From an uncultured Prevotellaceae bacterium (lineage in GTDB: Bacteria > Bacteroidota > Bacteroidia > Bacteroidales > Bacteroidaceae), in NCBI GenBank assembly GCA_902775475.1, contig CACYME010000001.1, positions 1-64,000 of the forward strand: a DNA stretch of 64,000 bases, read 5' to 3'. The position numbers and the translations under genes were made by a program. The notes below the pieces were generated by a model. That model worked only from the letters and a program-made list of their open reading frames with translations, was not told the origin of the DNA and searched no databases. Of the stretch, positions 41,579 through 49,456 are shown piece by piece. Within the stretch, counting starts at the first letter, position 1; each line of letters begins with the position of its first letter.

Positions 41579-43771
41579 ATGAGTAACTTAAGATTTCAGG
41601 TTGTTGAGGAGGCGTTCAAGAAACGCCCGGTAGACATCAGGCTGCCGAAGGAACGCCCGTCAGCCTATTTCGGCAAGTATGTGTTCAACCGCGAGAAGAT
41701 GTACAGATACCTGCCGAAGGACGTGTACACCAAGCTCATCGACGTCATCGACAACGGGGCCCGCCTGGACCGCTCGATTGCCGACGCCGTGGCCGCTGGC
41801 ATGAAGCAGTGGGCACAGGAGATGGGCGTCACGCACTATACGCACTGGTTCCAGCCGCTGACCGAGGGCACCGCCGAGAAACACGACGCCTTTGTGGAGC
41901 ACGACGGCAAGGGCGGCATGGTGGAGGACTTCACCGGCAAGCTGCTCGTGCAGCAGGAGCCCGACGCGAGCAGCTTCCCCAACGGCGGCATCCGCAACAC
42001 TTTCGAGGCCCGTGGCTACAGCGCATGGGACCCCACTAGCCCCGTGTTCATCATCGACGACACGCTCTGCATTCCCACCATCTTCATTGCCTATACCGGC
42101 GAGGCCCTCGACTACAAGGCTCCGCTGCTGCGCTCCATTCACGCGCTGGACAAAGCCGCCACGGACGTTTGCAGGACGCTGGGCATGGGAGAGGTGCGCA
42201 AGGTGCGCGTGAACCTGGGCTGGGAGCAGGAATACTTCCTCGTCGACGAGGGGCTCTACTCGGCCCGCCCCGACCTGATGCTCACCGGGCGCACGCTGCT
42301 GGGCCACGAGAGCGCCAAGAACCAGCAGATGGACGACCACTACTTCGGCATCATCCCCGACCGCGTTCAGGCCTTCATGAAAGACCTGGAGGTGCAGGCG
42401 CTGGAGCTGGCCATTCCCTGCAAGACACGCCACAACGAGGTGGCCCCGAACCAGTTTGAGCTGGCTCCCATCTTCGAGGAGTGCAACCTGGCCGTCGACC
42501 ACAACATGCTGCTCATGTCGCTCATGAAGCGCGTGGCCCGCAAGCACGGCTTCCGCGTGCTGCTGCACGAAAAACCCTTCGACGGCATCAACGGCTCGGG
42601 CAAGCACAACAACTGGTCGCTGAGCACCGACAGCGGCGTGCTGCTTCATGCACCGGGCAAGACGCCGGAGGAGAACCTGCGCTTCGTGGTGTTCATCGTG
42701 GAGACACTGATGGCCGTGCACCGCCACAACGGACTGCTGAAGGCCAGCATCATGAGTGCCACCAACGCCCACCGACTGGGAGGCAACGAGGCTCCGCCAG
42801 CCATCATCTCGAGCTTCCTGGGCACACAGCTCACCGAACTGCTCGACCACATCGAAGAGAGCGAGACCAACGAGCTGTTCACCCTGAAGGGCAAGCAGGG
42901 CATGGAGATAGACATCCCGCAGATTCCCGACCTCATCGTCGACAATACCGACCGCAACCGCACCAGCCCCTTCGCCTTCACGGGCAACCGCTTCGAGTTC
43001 CGTGCTCCGGGCAGCAGCGTAAACTGTGCCTCGGCCATGATAGCGCTGAACACCGCGATGGCAGAAGCCCTCGCCAGCTTCAGACAGCGGGTTGACGAGC
43101 GGATGAACGGTGGCGAGAGCAAGGTGAGCGCCATCCTGGAGACGCTGAAAGAAGACATCAAGGCGAGCAAGCCCGTGCGCTTCGATGGCAACGGCTACTC
43201 GGAGGAATGGGTGCAGGAGGCTGCCCGCCGCGGCCTCGACGTGGAGAAATCGTGCCCCGTCATCTTCGAGCACTATCTCGACGAGTCGAGCATCAGCATG
43301 TTCGAGAGCACGAAGGTGATGAACCGCAAGGAGCTGCTGGCCCGCAACGAAGTGAAATGGGAGATGTACGTGAAGACGGTGCAGATTGAGGCCCGCGTGC
43401 TGGGCGACCTGGCCATGAACCACATCATTCCCGTGGCCACCCACTACCAGAGCCAGCTCATCAAGAACGTTCAGGGCATGAAGAGCGTCTTCGACGAGCA
43501 GAAGGCCACCCGCCTCTCGGCCCGTAACATGAAGCTCATCGAGGAGATTGCCGAGCGCACCGAGCGCATCGAGCAGCTGGTGGAGGAGCTGACCGAGGCT
43601 CGCCGCGTGGCCAACCGCATCGGTGACGTCCACCAGCGCGCCATCGCCTACCACGACACCGTCTGCCCGCACATGGATGCCATCCGCGACGAGGCCGACC
43701 ATCTGGAAATGATTGTCGAGGACGGGCTGTGGACGCTGCCCAAGTACCGCGAGCTGCTGTTCATCAGGTAA
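41579..43771 (+). CDS. glnN: Glutamine synthetase type III
   Basis: A 730-residue protein, the usual length for GSIII. Typical stretches are VTHYTHWFQPLTEGTAEKHD (about 81-100), the NLGWEQEYFLVD metal site, KTRHNEVAPNQFELAP (about 281-296), HEKPFDGINGSGKHNNWS (about 328-345) and NRTSPFAFTGNRFEFRAPGS. It joins ammonia to glutamate and is the main GS in many Bacteroidales. It follows aguB by 17 bases and may be cotranscribed. An inverted tandem repeat fills the whole gap to folE. Confidence 0.96.
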   Translation: MSNLRFQVVEEAFKKRPVDIRLPKERPSAYFGKYVFNREKMYRYLPKDVYTKLIDVIDNGARLDRSIADAVAAGMKQWAQEMGVTHYTHWFQPLTEGTAEKHDAFVEHDGKGGMVEDFTGKLLVQQEPDASSFPNGGIRNTFEARGYSAWDPTSPVFIIDDTLCIPTIFIAYTGEALDYKAPLLRSIHALDKAATDVCRTLGMGEVRKVRVNLGWEQEYFLVDEGLYSARPDLMLTGRTLLGHESAKNQQMDDHYFGIIPDRVQAFMKDLEVQALELAIPCKTRHNEVAPNQFELAPIFEECNLAVDHNMLLMSLMKRVARKHGFRVLLHEKPFDGINGSGKHNNWSLSTDSGVLLHAPGKTPEENLRFVVFIVETLMAVHRHNGLLKASIMSATNAHRLGGNEAPPAIISSFLGTQLTELLDHIEESETNELFTLKGKQGMEIDIPQIPDLIVDNTDRNRTSPFAFTGNRFEFRAPGSSVNCASAMIALNTAMAEALASFRQRVDERMNGGESKVSAILETLKEDIKASKPVRFDGNGYSEEWVQEAARRGLDVEKSCPVIFEHYLDESSISMFESTKVMNRKELLARNEVKWEMYVKTVQIEARVLGDLAMNHIIPVATHYQSQLIKNVQGMKSVFDEQKATRLSARNMKLIEEIAERTERIEQLVEELTEARRVANRIGDVHQRAIAYHDTVCPHMDAIRDEADHLEMIVEDGLWTLPKYRELLFIR

Positions 43772-43772
43772 A

Positions 43773-43858
43773 AATGAGAAATGAGGAATGAATAGTCTTG
43801 CTATGGCTACTTCTCGCCATGAGTCTATTCATTCCTCATTTCCCATTCCTTATTTCCT
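43773..43858. repeat. Inverted repeat with AATGAGG / CCTCATT arms between glnN and folE
   Basis: Left arm 43773-43795, right arm 43824-43858, about 28 bases between. The element starts just after the glnN stop and reaches the folE stop on the other strand, so it may serve as a shared terminator. Confidence 0.8.
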
Positions 43859-44435
43859 AATGTGAAATCAGGTTCATGAATTCCTGCCGGGTCTTGGCCT
43901 GGTTGAAGGCACCGCTAAAGTCGCTCGTCGTGGTGACGGAGTTCTGCTTCTCCACGCCACGCATCTGCATGCACATGTGGCGAGCCTCCACGACGACCAT
44001 CACCCCCAGCGGGTGGAGCGTCTGTTCGATGCACTCCTTGATTTGCAGCGTCATCCGCTCCTGCACCTGCAGGCGATGGCTGAAGATGTCTACCACACGG
44101 GCTATCTTCGACAGGCCGGTGATGTAGCCATTGGGAATGTAGGCCACATGCACCTTGCCATAGAACGGCAGCATGTGGTGTTCGCAAAGCGAGAAGAAGT
44201 CGATGTCCTTCACGATGACCATCTGCGAGTAGTCTTCCTTGAAGAGCGCATCGGTGAGCACCTTGTGGGCATCCATGCCGTAGCCTCGCGTCAGCACCTG
44301 CATGGCCTTGGCCACACGCATGGGGGTCTTCTGCAAGCCCTCGCGTGTCGGGTCTTCGCCCAGGAGCGTCACTATCTGCTTGTAGTGGACGGCCAGCTCG
44401 TCGAGTCCTTCTCTAAATTCTGTTTCAGGGTTCAT
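43857..44435 (-). CDS. folE: GTP cyclohydrolase I
   Basis: A 192-residue type I enzyme. [20 protein letters not shown] (about 26-45), the zinc site Cys-His in [20 protein letters not shown] (about 82-101) and the second zinc cysteine in [12 protein letters not shown] (about 153-164) are present. It opens GTP to 7,8-dihydroneopterin triphosphate, the first step of folate and related pterins. It is the last gene of the minus-strand run with the SPOR protein, tpiA and the DoxX protein. Confidence 0.96.
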   Translation of the reverse strand: MNPETEFREGLDELAVHYKQIVTLLGEDPTREGLQKTPMRVAKAMQVLTRGYGMDAHKVLTDALFKEDYSQMVIVKDIDFFSLCEHHMLPFYGKVHVAYIPNGYITGLSKIARVVDIFSHRLQVQERMTLQIKECIEQTLHPLGVMVVVEARHMCMQMRGVEKQNSVTTTSDFSGAFNQAKTRQEFMNLISH

Positions 44436-44490
44436 GATTCAAAATGCAATTCACTGAGGCGAGACGCCATGTGCCCCGCCCTTCTTGACA

Positions 44491-45210
44491 TTAATAAGGC
44501 ACGGTGATTTTTCCGCGCACGATGGTGGCCGTGTCGTATCCCATGCGCACCACCTCGTCGAGCATCTCGCGTGCCTCGGCCAGCGTGGGATAGTTGCCCA
44601 TGCGGCAAATCCAGCGTGGCGAATAGAAGTGTACATAGACCTTCTGGCCGGGGAAGAGCGCGCGCAGTGCACTGCCCGTCTGCTCCGCCTTCTGGCGGTC
44701 AGAGCGGGTCTTTCCGCCCACGAACACCTGTATGCGGTAGCCCATCACCTTGCGGGTGCGCACTGGCTCGGTCGAGACGGCCATCGTGTCAGCCGACTGC
44801 TCGGCGCTGCTACGCAAGGTAGAGGTAGCAGCAGCAGTCTGCGACTTGGTGCTCTCCTTCGCCGGTTCCTTCGTCGATTCCTTTGTGGTTTCCTCGTTGC
44901 GACCCGTCGGCTTCTGCTGGCGAGTGGTGCTCGTCGAAGCCGTGCTGTTTTTCTTGGGTGCAGGTGTCGCCACGGGCTTACCGTTCACCAGCTCGTCGAT
45001 GGCAGCATCCTGATGGATGGTCACCTTGCCGCTGGCCGTTCCCGTCTGCTGGATGCGCTGGGTGAACGACTGCGCTCCTACGGGGCTAAATGATAAATGA
45101 CAAATGATAAATGACAAAAAGGCTGCGCGACAAAGTAGCCCGTAAGGACGGGGTGTTTGACGGGGATTGTTCCGCACGATGCGCTTAAAGAATGATGTGG
45201 TCGTTTTCAT
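44491..45210 (-). CDS. SPOR domain exported protein
   Basis: A 239-residue protein. A long N-terminal part with hydrophobic LSFIICHLSF and then SPVGAQ serves as signal sequence; the hydrophobic core is a translation of the TCATTT intergenic repeat. A Thr/Ser/Lys/Glu-rich low-complexity linker (about 75-140) follows. The C-terminal 75 residues (MGYRIQVFVGGKTRSDRQKA ... VRMGYDTATIVRG) are a SPOR domain, which binds denuded septal peptidoglycan. A role in cell division or envelope maintenance is expected. tpiA lies 55 bases upstream. Confidence 0.85.
   Translation of the reverse strand: MKTTTSFFKRIVRNNPRQTPRPYGLLCRAAFLSFIICHLSFSPVGAQSFTQRIQQTGTASGKVTIHQDAAIDELVNGKPVATPAPKKNSTASTSTTRQQKPTGRNEETTKESTKEPAKESTKSQTAAATSTLRSSAEQSADTMAVSTEPVRTRKVMGYRIQVFVGGKTRSDRQKAEQTGSALRALFPGQKVYVHFYSPRWICRMGNYPTLAEAREMLDEVVRMGYDTATIVRGKITVPY
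45086..45120. repeat. TAAATGA/CAAATGA repeat inside the SPOR gene signal sequence
   Basis: Four consecutive 7-base units, read on the minus strand as FLSFIICHLSF, directly before SPVGAQ. It is the left arm of an inverted pair completed at 45218-45254. Confidence 0.8.
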
Positions 45211-45217
45211 TGCTATC

Positions 45218-45254
45218 TTTTATCATTTGTCATTTATCATTTAGACCGAAGGTC
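45218..45254. repeat. TCATTTGTCATTTA repeat with GACCGAAGGTC cap
   Basis: Lies between the SPOR start codon and the tpiA stop. It matches the copy at 15253-15279 in units and in having a short GNCCGAAGGNC-like hairpin at the right end. Confidence 0.8.
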
Positions 45255-45265
45255 GAAATACTGCT

Positions 45266-46024
45266 TTACTTCCAGGCGTCGATGATGCCCTTGAAGTCGG
45301 CACACTTCAGCGAAGCGCCGCCGATGAGTCCACCGTCGATGTCGGGCTTGGCGAAGAGCTCGGGAGCGTTGCTGGCCTTGCACGAGCCGCCATAGAGGAT
45401 GGTGGTGTCGTCGGCCACGGCCTGACCATACTTCTCAGCAATGATGCTGCGGATGTAGGCGTGAATCTCCTCAGCCTGGTCGGCGGTAGCGGTCTTGCCG
45501 GTGCCGATGGCCCAGATGGGCTCGTAGGCGATGACGATCTTGCGGAAGTCCTCCTCGCTGAGGTTGAACACGCTGCCCTCCAGCTCGGCCTTCACCACCT
45601 CATTCTGCTTGCCGGCCTCACGCTCTGCCAGGCTCTCGCCGATGCAGAAGATGACCTTCAGGCCGTTCTTCTGGGCCAGCAGCACCTTCTCCTTCAGGAT
45701 TTCGGGCGTCTCCTTGTAGTACTCACGGCGCTCGGAGTGACCCAGGATGACATACTGAGCCCCCGTCGACTTCACCATCTCAGCGCTCACCTCGCCGGTG
45801 AAGGCACCCTTCTCCTTGTCGGCGCAGTTCTCTGCTCCCAGACCGATGATGTCCTGGTCGAGGAACTGAGCGATGCTTGCCAAGTGGATGAACGGAGTGC
45901 AGATGACGACGCCGCAGTTGGGCTTGTCAGCTTTCAGTGTTTCGTTAAGCTCCTTTGCCAGAGCGATACCATCCTGGAGATTCATGTTCATCTTCCAGTT
46001 TCCTGCTACGATTTTCTTTCTCAT
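45266..46024 (-). CDS. tpiA: Triosephosphate isomerase
   Basis: A 252-residue TIM barrel of usual length. [12 protein letters not shown] (9-20), the electrophilic His in [14 protein letters not shown] (about 96-109), the catalytic Glu in [15 protein letters not shown] (about 168-182) and the phosphate-binding [15 protein letters not shown] are complete. It interconverts dihydroxyacetone phosphate and glyceraldehyde 3-phosphate. It is 30 bases downstream of the DoxX-like gene. Confidence 0.97.
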   Translation of the reverse strand: MRKKIVAGNWKMNMNLQDGIALAKELNETLKADKPNCGVVICTPFIHLASIAQFLDQDIIGLGAENCADKEKGAFTGEVSAEMVKSTGAQYVILGHSERREYYKETPEILKEKVLLAQKNGLKVIFCIGESLAEREAGKQNEVVKAELEGSVFNLSEEDFRKIVIAYEPIWAIGTGKTATADQAEEIHAYIRSIIAEKYGQAVADDTTILYGGSCKASNAPELFAKPDIDGGLIGGASLKCADFKGIIDAWK

Positions 46025-46054
46025 TGTTCTTAAAATGTTTATTGAATTAGAATG

Positions 46055-47371
46055 TTACTTTTCTTCTTTCTCCTCAGTTGCCGGTTTCTTTTTCCTGCGC
46101 AGCCAGCGCGTCCACATCCACGTGCGGTCGGCGATGCTCAGCAGTGCCAGCGGCAGCACGAACCAGAGGAGCAGCTGCAGAATCTTCGTCGGCACCGAGT
46201 CGCTCGCCATCTGCCCCAGGGGCTGCTGCTCCAGCGGCAGCGACAGCTGCTCGTCGTCCATCTGCGGCAGGCTGTTGCGCCCCCACTTGTTCATCACCGT
46301 CCCGGCCTTGAGCAGCAGCAGTCCGGGATTGCTGCGCACGATGGTCTTCAGCGTGATGGGGTCGGTCAGGCAGAAGGAGTATTCGGCCCCCGTCTTGTCG
46401 CGCCACTGCGCCCGTGCCGCGCTCCCACTCGACGTGAGACAGTAGAAGCCATAGCCCTGCTCCTGACTGTATTCGAACAGCTCGTTGATGAGGTCGAAGC
46501 GCGAGTCGTCGGCTTTCTCCAAAAAGGGTGCCACGAGTAGGAACGTATAGCTGCTGTCAGCCAGCACCAGGTCGGTGATGTCCTCCACCTCGTCCTCGTC
46601 GCCCTCCTCTTGTATCAGGCCGATGGAGAAGTCGTGGATGGGCGGCACGTAGCCCTGGCTCACCAGCTCCGGCTCCAGGCGGTCTACGAATGTCCATGTG
46701 GAGTCGGGGAACTCGTCGACGAACTCGCGGCGCACGCCGTCCTTCTCGTAGATGTAGGTATTGCGGAACTTCGGCTGCTCAGCGCCTTCAGGCATCTCCA
46801 TGCCCTCGCGAATGCTGGCCCCGATGTGGTAGGGCCGGAAGTCGAATTGCGGCAGATAGTACAGGCTCCAGAGGCTCACGGCCAGGATGAACAGCGCCGA
46901 GTAGTTGATGACCAGCCACTGGTTAGTCTTGCTCACGAAGCGGAACATCTCTAACGGCTTCCAGGCCACGATGACGGCCATGACGAGCAGCACCACGTTC
47001 TTCCAGAACGTCTGCCAGTTGGTGAGCACCAGCGCGTCGCCGAAGCAGCCGCAGTCGCTGATGGGGTTGGCCTGCGCCAGCCAGAGCGTCAGCGGCGTCA
47101 TGAGCAGCATGATGGCGAGCACCAGCCGCGAGGTGAGCCTGCGCCGGATGGCAAAGAGCAGGAAGATGCCTAAGCAGAACTCCAGCGCCGACTGCCCCAC
47201 GGAGAGCGCGAGCGTGGCCCATTCGGGCAGCACGCCGTCCATGCCCATCGCCGTCAGATAGTCCTCAATCTTATACTGTGTGCCACGCGGGTCAACGGCC
47301 TTCACGAACCCCGAGAGGATGAACGTGACGGCGAGCACCAGGCGGCATACGTTGACAATCAGCTTCTTCAC
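46055..47371 (-). CDS. DoxX-like membrane protein (BT_3928 family)
   Basis: A 438-residue protein. The N-terminal DoxX-like region (about 1-150) has helices with LAVTFILSGFVKAVDPRGTQ and NPISDCGCFGDALVL, the latter with the C-x-C pair of MauE/DoxX-type quinone-linked proteins. A large non-membrane segment (about 190-380) lies between, and a last helix (LQLLLWFVLPLALLSIA) precedes a basic tail. The family is conserved beside tpiA in Bacteroidales; the role is unknown, perhaps redox. It overlaps the DUF1599 gene by four bases. Confidence 0.83.
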   Translation of the reverse strand: MKKLIVNVCRLVLAVTFILSGFVKAVDPRGTQYKIEDYLTAMGMDGVLPEWATLALSVGQSALEFCLGIFLLFAIRRRLTSRLVLAIMLLMTPLTLWLAQANPISDCGCFGDALVLTNWQTFWKNVVLLVMAVIVAWKPLEMFRFVSKTNQWLVINYSALFILAVSLWSLYYLPQFDFRPYHIGASIREGMEMPEGAEQPKFRNTYIYEKDGVRREFVDEFPDSTWTFVDRLEPELVSQGYVPPIHDFSIGLIQEEGDEDEVEDITDLVLADSSYTFLLVAPFLEKADDSRFDLINELFEYSQEQGYGFYCLTSSGSAARAQWRDKTGAEYSFCLTDPITLKTIVRSNPGLLLLKAGTVMNKWGRNSLPQMDDEQLSLPLEQQPLGQMASDSVPTKILQLLLWFVLPLALLSIADRTWMWTRWLRRKKKPATEEKEEK

Positions 47372-47913
47372 TCAGACAGCTTTATCAGTCCGAAGACTGC
47401 ATAGTTAATGATGTCCATATAATTGGCGTCGATGCCCTCGCTCACCAGCGTGGCTCCCTGCAGGTCCTCCATCTCCTTCACCCGCTCAATCTTCGTCAGG
47501 ATGAGGTCGGTGTAGCTGCTCACGCGCATGCCGCGCCACGCCTCGTCGTAGTCGTGGTTCTTGCGCTTCATCAGCTCCAGCGCGGCCTGGGCATAGCGGT
47601 CGTAGTGCTGCAGGGCCTCGTCGCTGCTGATGTCGACGGTGTCGGCAAAGCCAAGCTCCAGCTGTATCAGCCCCACGATGCCATAGTTCACCAGCCCCAC
47701 GAACTCCGGGCGGATGCCCTCGCCGACGAGCGATTCGCCCGTCAGCTCCAGCTGGCGGATGCGCTTGGCCTTGATGAACAGCTGGTCGGTGAGCGACTGC
47801 GGACGCAGGATGCGCCACGACGCCCGATAGTCGTGCAACTTCTTGCTGAAGATGTCGCGGCACTCGGCCACGGCAGCCTCAAACTGGGCATTGGTCTTTT
47901 CGAATCTATCCAT
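47368..47913 (-). CDS. DUF1599 domain protein
   Basis: A 181-residue protein made of two similar halves. KKLHDYRASWRILRPQSLTDQL (first, about 24-45) and KNHDYDEAWRGMRVSSYTDL (second, about 117-136) are the duplicated DUF1599 motif, and both halves end with a helix such as YGIVGLIQLELG or YAVFGLIKLSE. The repeated D/E-W-R pattern suggests a metal or nucleotide site but the function is unknown. The start at 47913 is used, close to its -7 box; the frame is open far upstream but over promoter and another gene. Confidence 0.85.
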   Translation of the reverse strand: MDRFEKTNAQFEAAVAECRDIFSKKLHDYRASWRILRPQSLTDQLFIKAKRIRQLELTGESLVGEGIRPEFVGLVNYGIVGLIQLELGFADTVDISSDEALQHYDRYAQAALELMKRKNHDYDEAWRGMRVSSYTDLILTKIERVKEMEDLQGATLVSEGIDANYMDIINYAVFGLIKLSE

Positions 47914-47922
47914 AACAGGGTG

Positions 47923-47930
47923 CAAAGTTA
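47923..47930 (-). promoter_or_regulatory. Putative -7 element for the DUF1599-DoxX-tpiA run
   Basis: TAACTTTG on the minus strand, nine bases before the start codon at 47913. Confidence 0.55.
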
Positions 47931-47990
47931 CAAAAAACTTTCCACTTTGGGCTTTAATCTCAGAACTTTTTCGCCCCACGGGGCAAAAAG

Positions 47991-48359
47991 TCACTCTTTT
48001 TGCTTCTTGCGGATGTATTTGATGGTCTCTGCCAGCACCTCGAAGCGCTCTTTCAGCGAGTCGCGCTGCTGGCGCAGCAGGTTCAGGCGCACCACCTCCG
48101 ACGACTGGTCGTTCAGCTCCGTGGCATGGGCCATCACCCACTCGTGCAGGTCGTCGTGGCTGCGGCTCACGACCTCGAGCAGGCTGTCGGTGGTGGCCAG
48201 CTCGCGCTGGGCCTGTTCCAGACTCTGCTGCTGGTGCTGCTGCAGGGCCTCGCGGCGCTCGGCAATCTCGGCCTGCAGCGCTTCGTTCTCTTTCTTCAGG
48301 TTGCTGGAGCATCCGGCCATCGACAGCAGGCCCAGCACTATTAAAATAAGGTGTCTCAT
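47991..48359 (-). CDS. Small coiled-coil lipoprotein
   Basis: A 122-residue protein with a lipoprotein signal (LIVLGLLSMAGC, Cys at 17) and then an almost continuous helix rich in Glu, Gln and Leu (about 22-120), likely a coiled coil, ending KKQKE. The overall shape resembles small periplasmic coiled-coil lipoproteins; no specific family is recognised. TAATTTTG 25 bases upstream gives it its own promoter. Confidence 0.75.
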   Translation of the reverse strand: MRHLILIVLGLLSMAGCSSNLKKENEALQAEIAERREALQQHQQQSLEQAQRELATTDSLLEVVSRSHDDLHEWVMAHATELNDQSSEVVRLNLLRQQRDSLKERFEVLAETIKYIRKKQKE

Positions 48360-48384
48360 CGTGTGTGAACGGTTGATTTGCGTG

Positions 48385-48392
48385 CAAAATTA
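48385..48392 (-). promoter_or_regulatory. Putative -7 element for the coiled-coil lipoprotein gene
   Basis: TAATTTTG on the minus strand; no clear -33 box. Confidence 0.45.
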
Positions 48393-48529
48393 CACAAAAA
48401 CGAAGGAATAACCACCATTTTCGACGCTTTTTTAGCACATTTTCAATGACACAAGGGAGATTTCGCCCTTTCGGGGCTGAGCGTGACGGAGCTGGAAAGC
48501 GTGATGAAGGGGTGGCAGACAGCACCCGT

Positions 48530-48930
48530 CAGTGTCGAAAATTACCAGTACTTTTAACCCTCGATTTTACCCTCAAAAAAAAGGTCTCCAAAAACTCACA
48601 AAAATAGCGCCATCGGGAGCTCAAAAATGCTTTTTTGAGCAAAATCGGGCGTCCGCCAATTGTTAACAACTCATAAAAAGGGCCTATTTTTGCACAGACG
48701 CCCACCGTTTGTGCATTCTATTTCGCAAATTTTCGCTCAATTTTCACTTCCAGACGAACGCCAAATTTTCAAAAGGCGTTGACTTTTGAAAATTTGGTGG
48801 CGCCTTTTTTCGGCGTCCGAACGGCTTTTTCGCAAGAATTATTCGCAACCGCCTAAATATCAACCATATACAAAACCCTTCAAAAATGGGCATTTTTTCA
48901 GCCAAAGACTCATTTTTTTGAAACGATGCC
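48530..48930 (+). repeat. Dispersed AT-rich intergenic element, copy C
   Basis: Part of the longest gene-free stretch (48360-49456). Blocks shared with copies A and B: TTTTTGCACAGACGCCCACC, TTTGTGCATTCTATTTCGC, TTTTCGCTCAATTTTCAC, GACGAACGCCAAATTTTC and AAAATGGGCATTTTTTCAGC. The core hairpin is CCAAATTTTCAAAAG (48761-48775) with CTTTTGAAAATTTGG (48783-48797). TATTTTTG at 48685-48692 could act as a promoter. After it, 48940-49190 holds nothing recognisable before an isolated terminator. Confidence 0.7.
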
Positions 48931-49193
48931 AGTCTCGACGAGGTAAATGTTCAATTCTGTTATACACTTCACTCATCCGCACTGTTCAATATTTCCCTAC
49001 CCGAAACGAGCCACACGACCCTCCCCTACCACAAGGGGTTTCAATTGCTTAATACTTGATGGCAGCAAATGTACACAAAAAATCTCAACTCCTTTGATAA
49101 AAAGTTTCGAGCTGTACGGTTGCTCCAAGGTTTTTATGGACTTACCGCAAAGCGGTCTTTCAAAAACAAATAAAAACAACAAAAACAGGGAAA

Positions 49194-49230
49194 AACCAGT
49201 CTTTGATATGCTAAAGACTGGTTTTTCTTT
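49194..49230. terminator. Isolated bidirectional-looking terminator
   Basis: AACCAGTCTTT (49194-49204) pairs perfectly with AAAGACTGGTT (49213-49223), with T-rich sequence on both sides. No gene ends nearby on either strand, so it may terminate a small RNA or be left from a lost gene. Confidence 0.65.
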
Positions 49231-49340
49231 GTGTGCATGGCATTGAAGCCACAGATATTTTTTGTAAAACAGAAGGCATTTCACCACACATTAAATTAAT
49301 GAATATTAGTGAAAAACTTTCCTGTTTCAGATATTTTTTA

Positions 49341-49348
49341 TACCTTTG
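49341..49348 (+). promoter_or_regulatory. Putative -7 element for cca
   Basis: TACCTTTG, followed by a leader of about 100 bases and a TAGGAGGAAG site before the ATG at 49457. Confidence 0.5.
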
Positions 49349-49456
49349 CACCTGCAAAGGAGGCCTTGGCATGCTCTTGCAAGCGGCAAGGTCGAGCGGC
49401 AAAATCATTACCTCATTATAATTTAGGAGGAAGACAGCTGATAACAAACGACATCA

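Noticed and set aside
41660-43702. Antisense frame of 680 codons
   Set aside because: It is opposite glnN, whose family motifs are complete. The antisense product has shadow-like composition and no start context.
47368-48525. 385-codon version of the DUF1599 gene
   Set aside because: The upstream part crosses the promoter TAACTTTG at 47923 and the antisense of the lipoprotein gene and has no family resemblance; the start at 47913 gives the normal 181-residue protein.
49030-49060. Possible leftover CRISPR repeat (CCACAAGGGGTTTCAATTGC)
   Set aside because: The sequence vaguely recalls a repeat end, but it occurs once, with no second copy or cas gene nearby.
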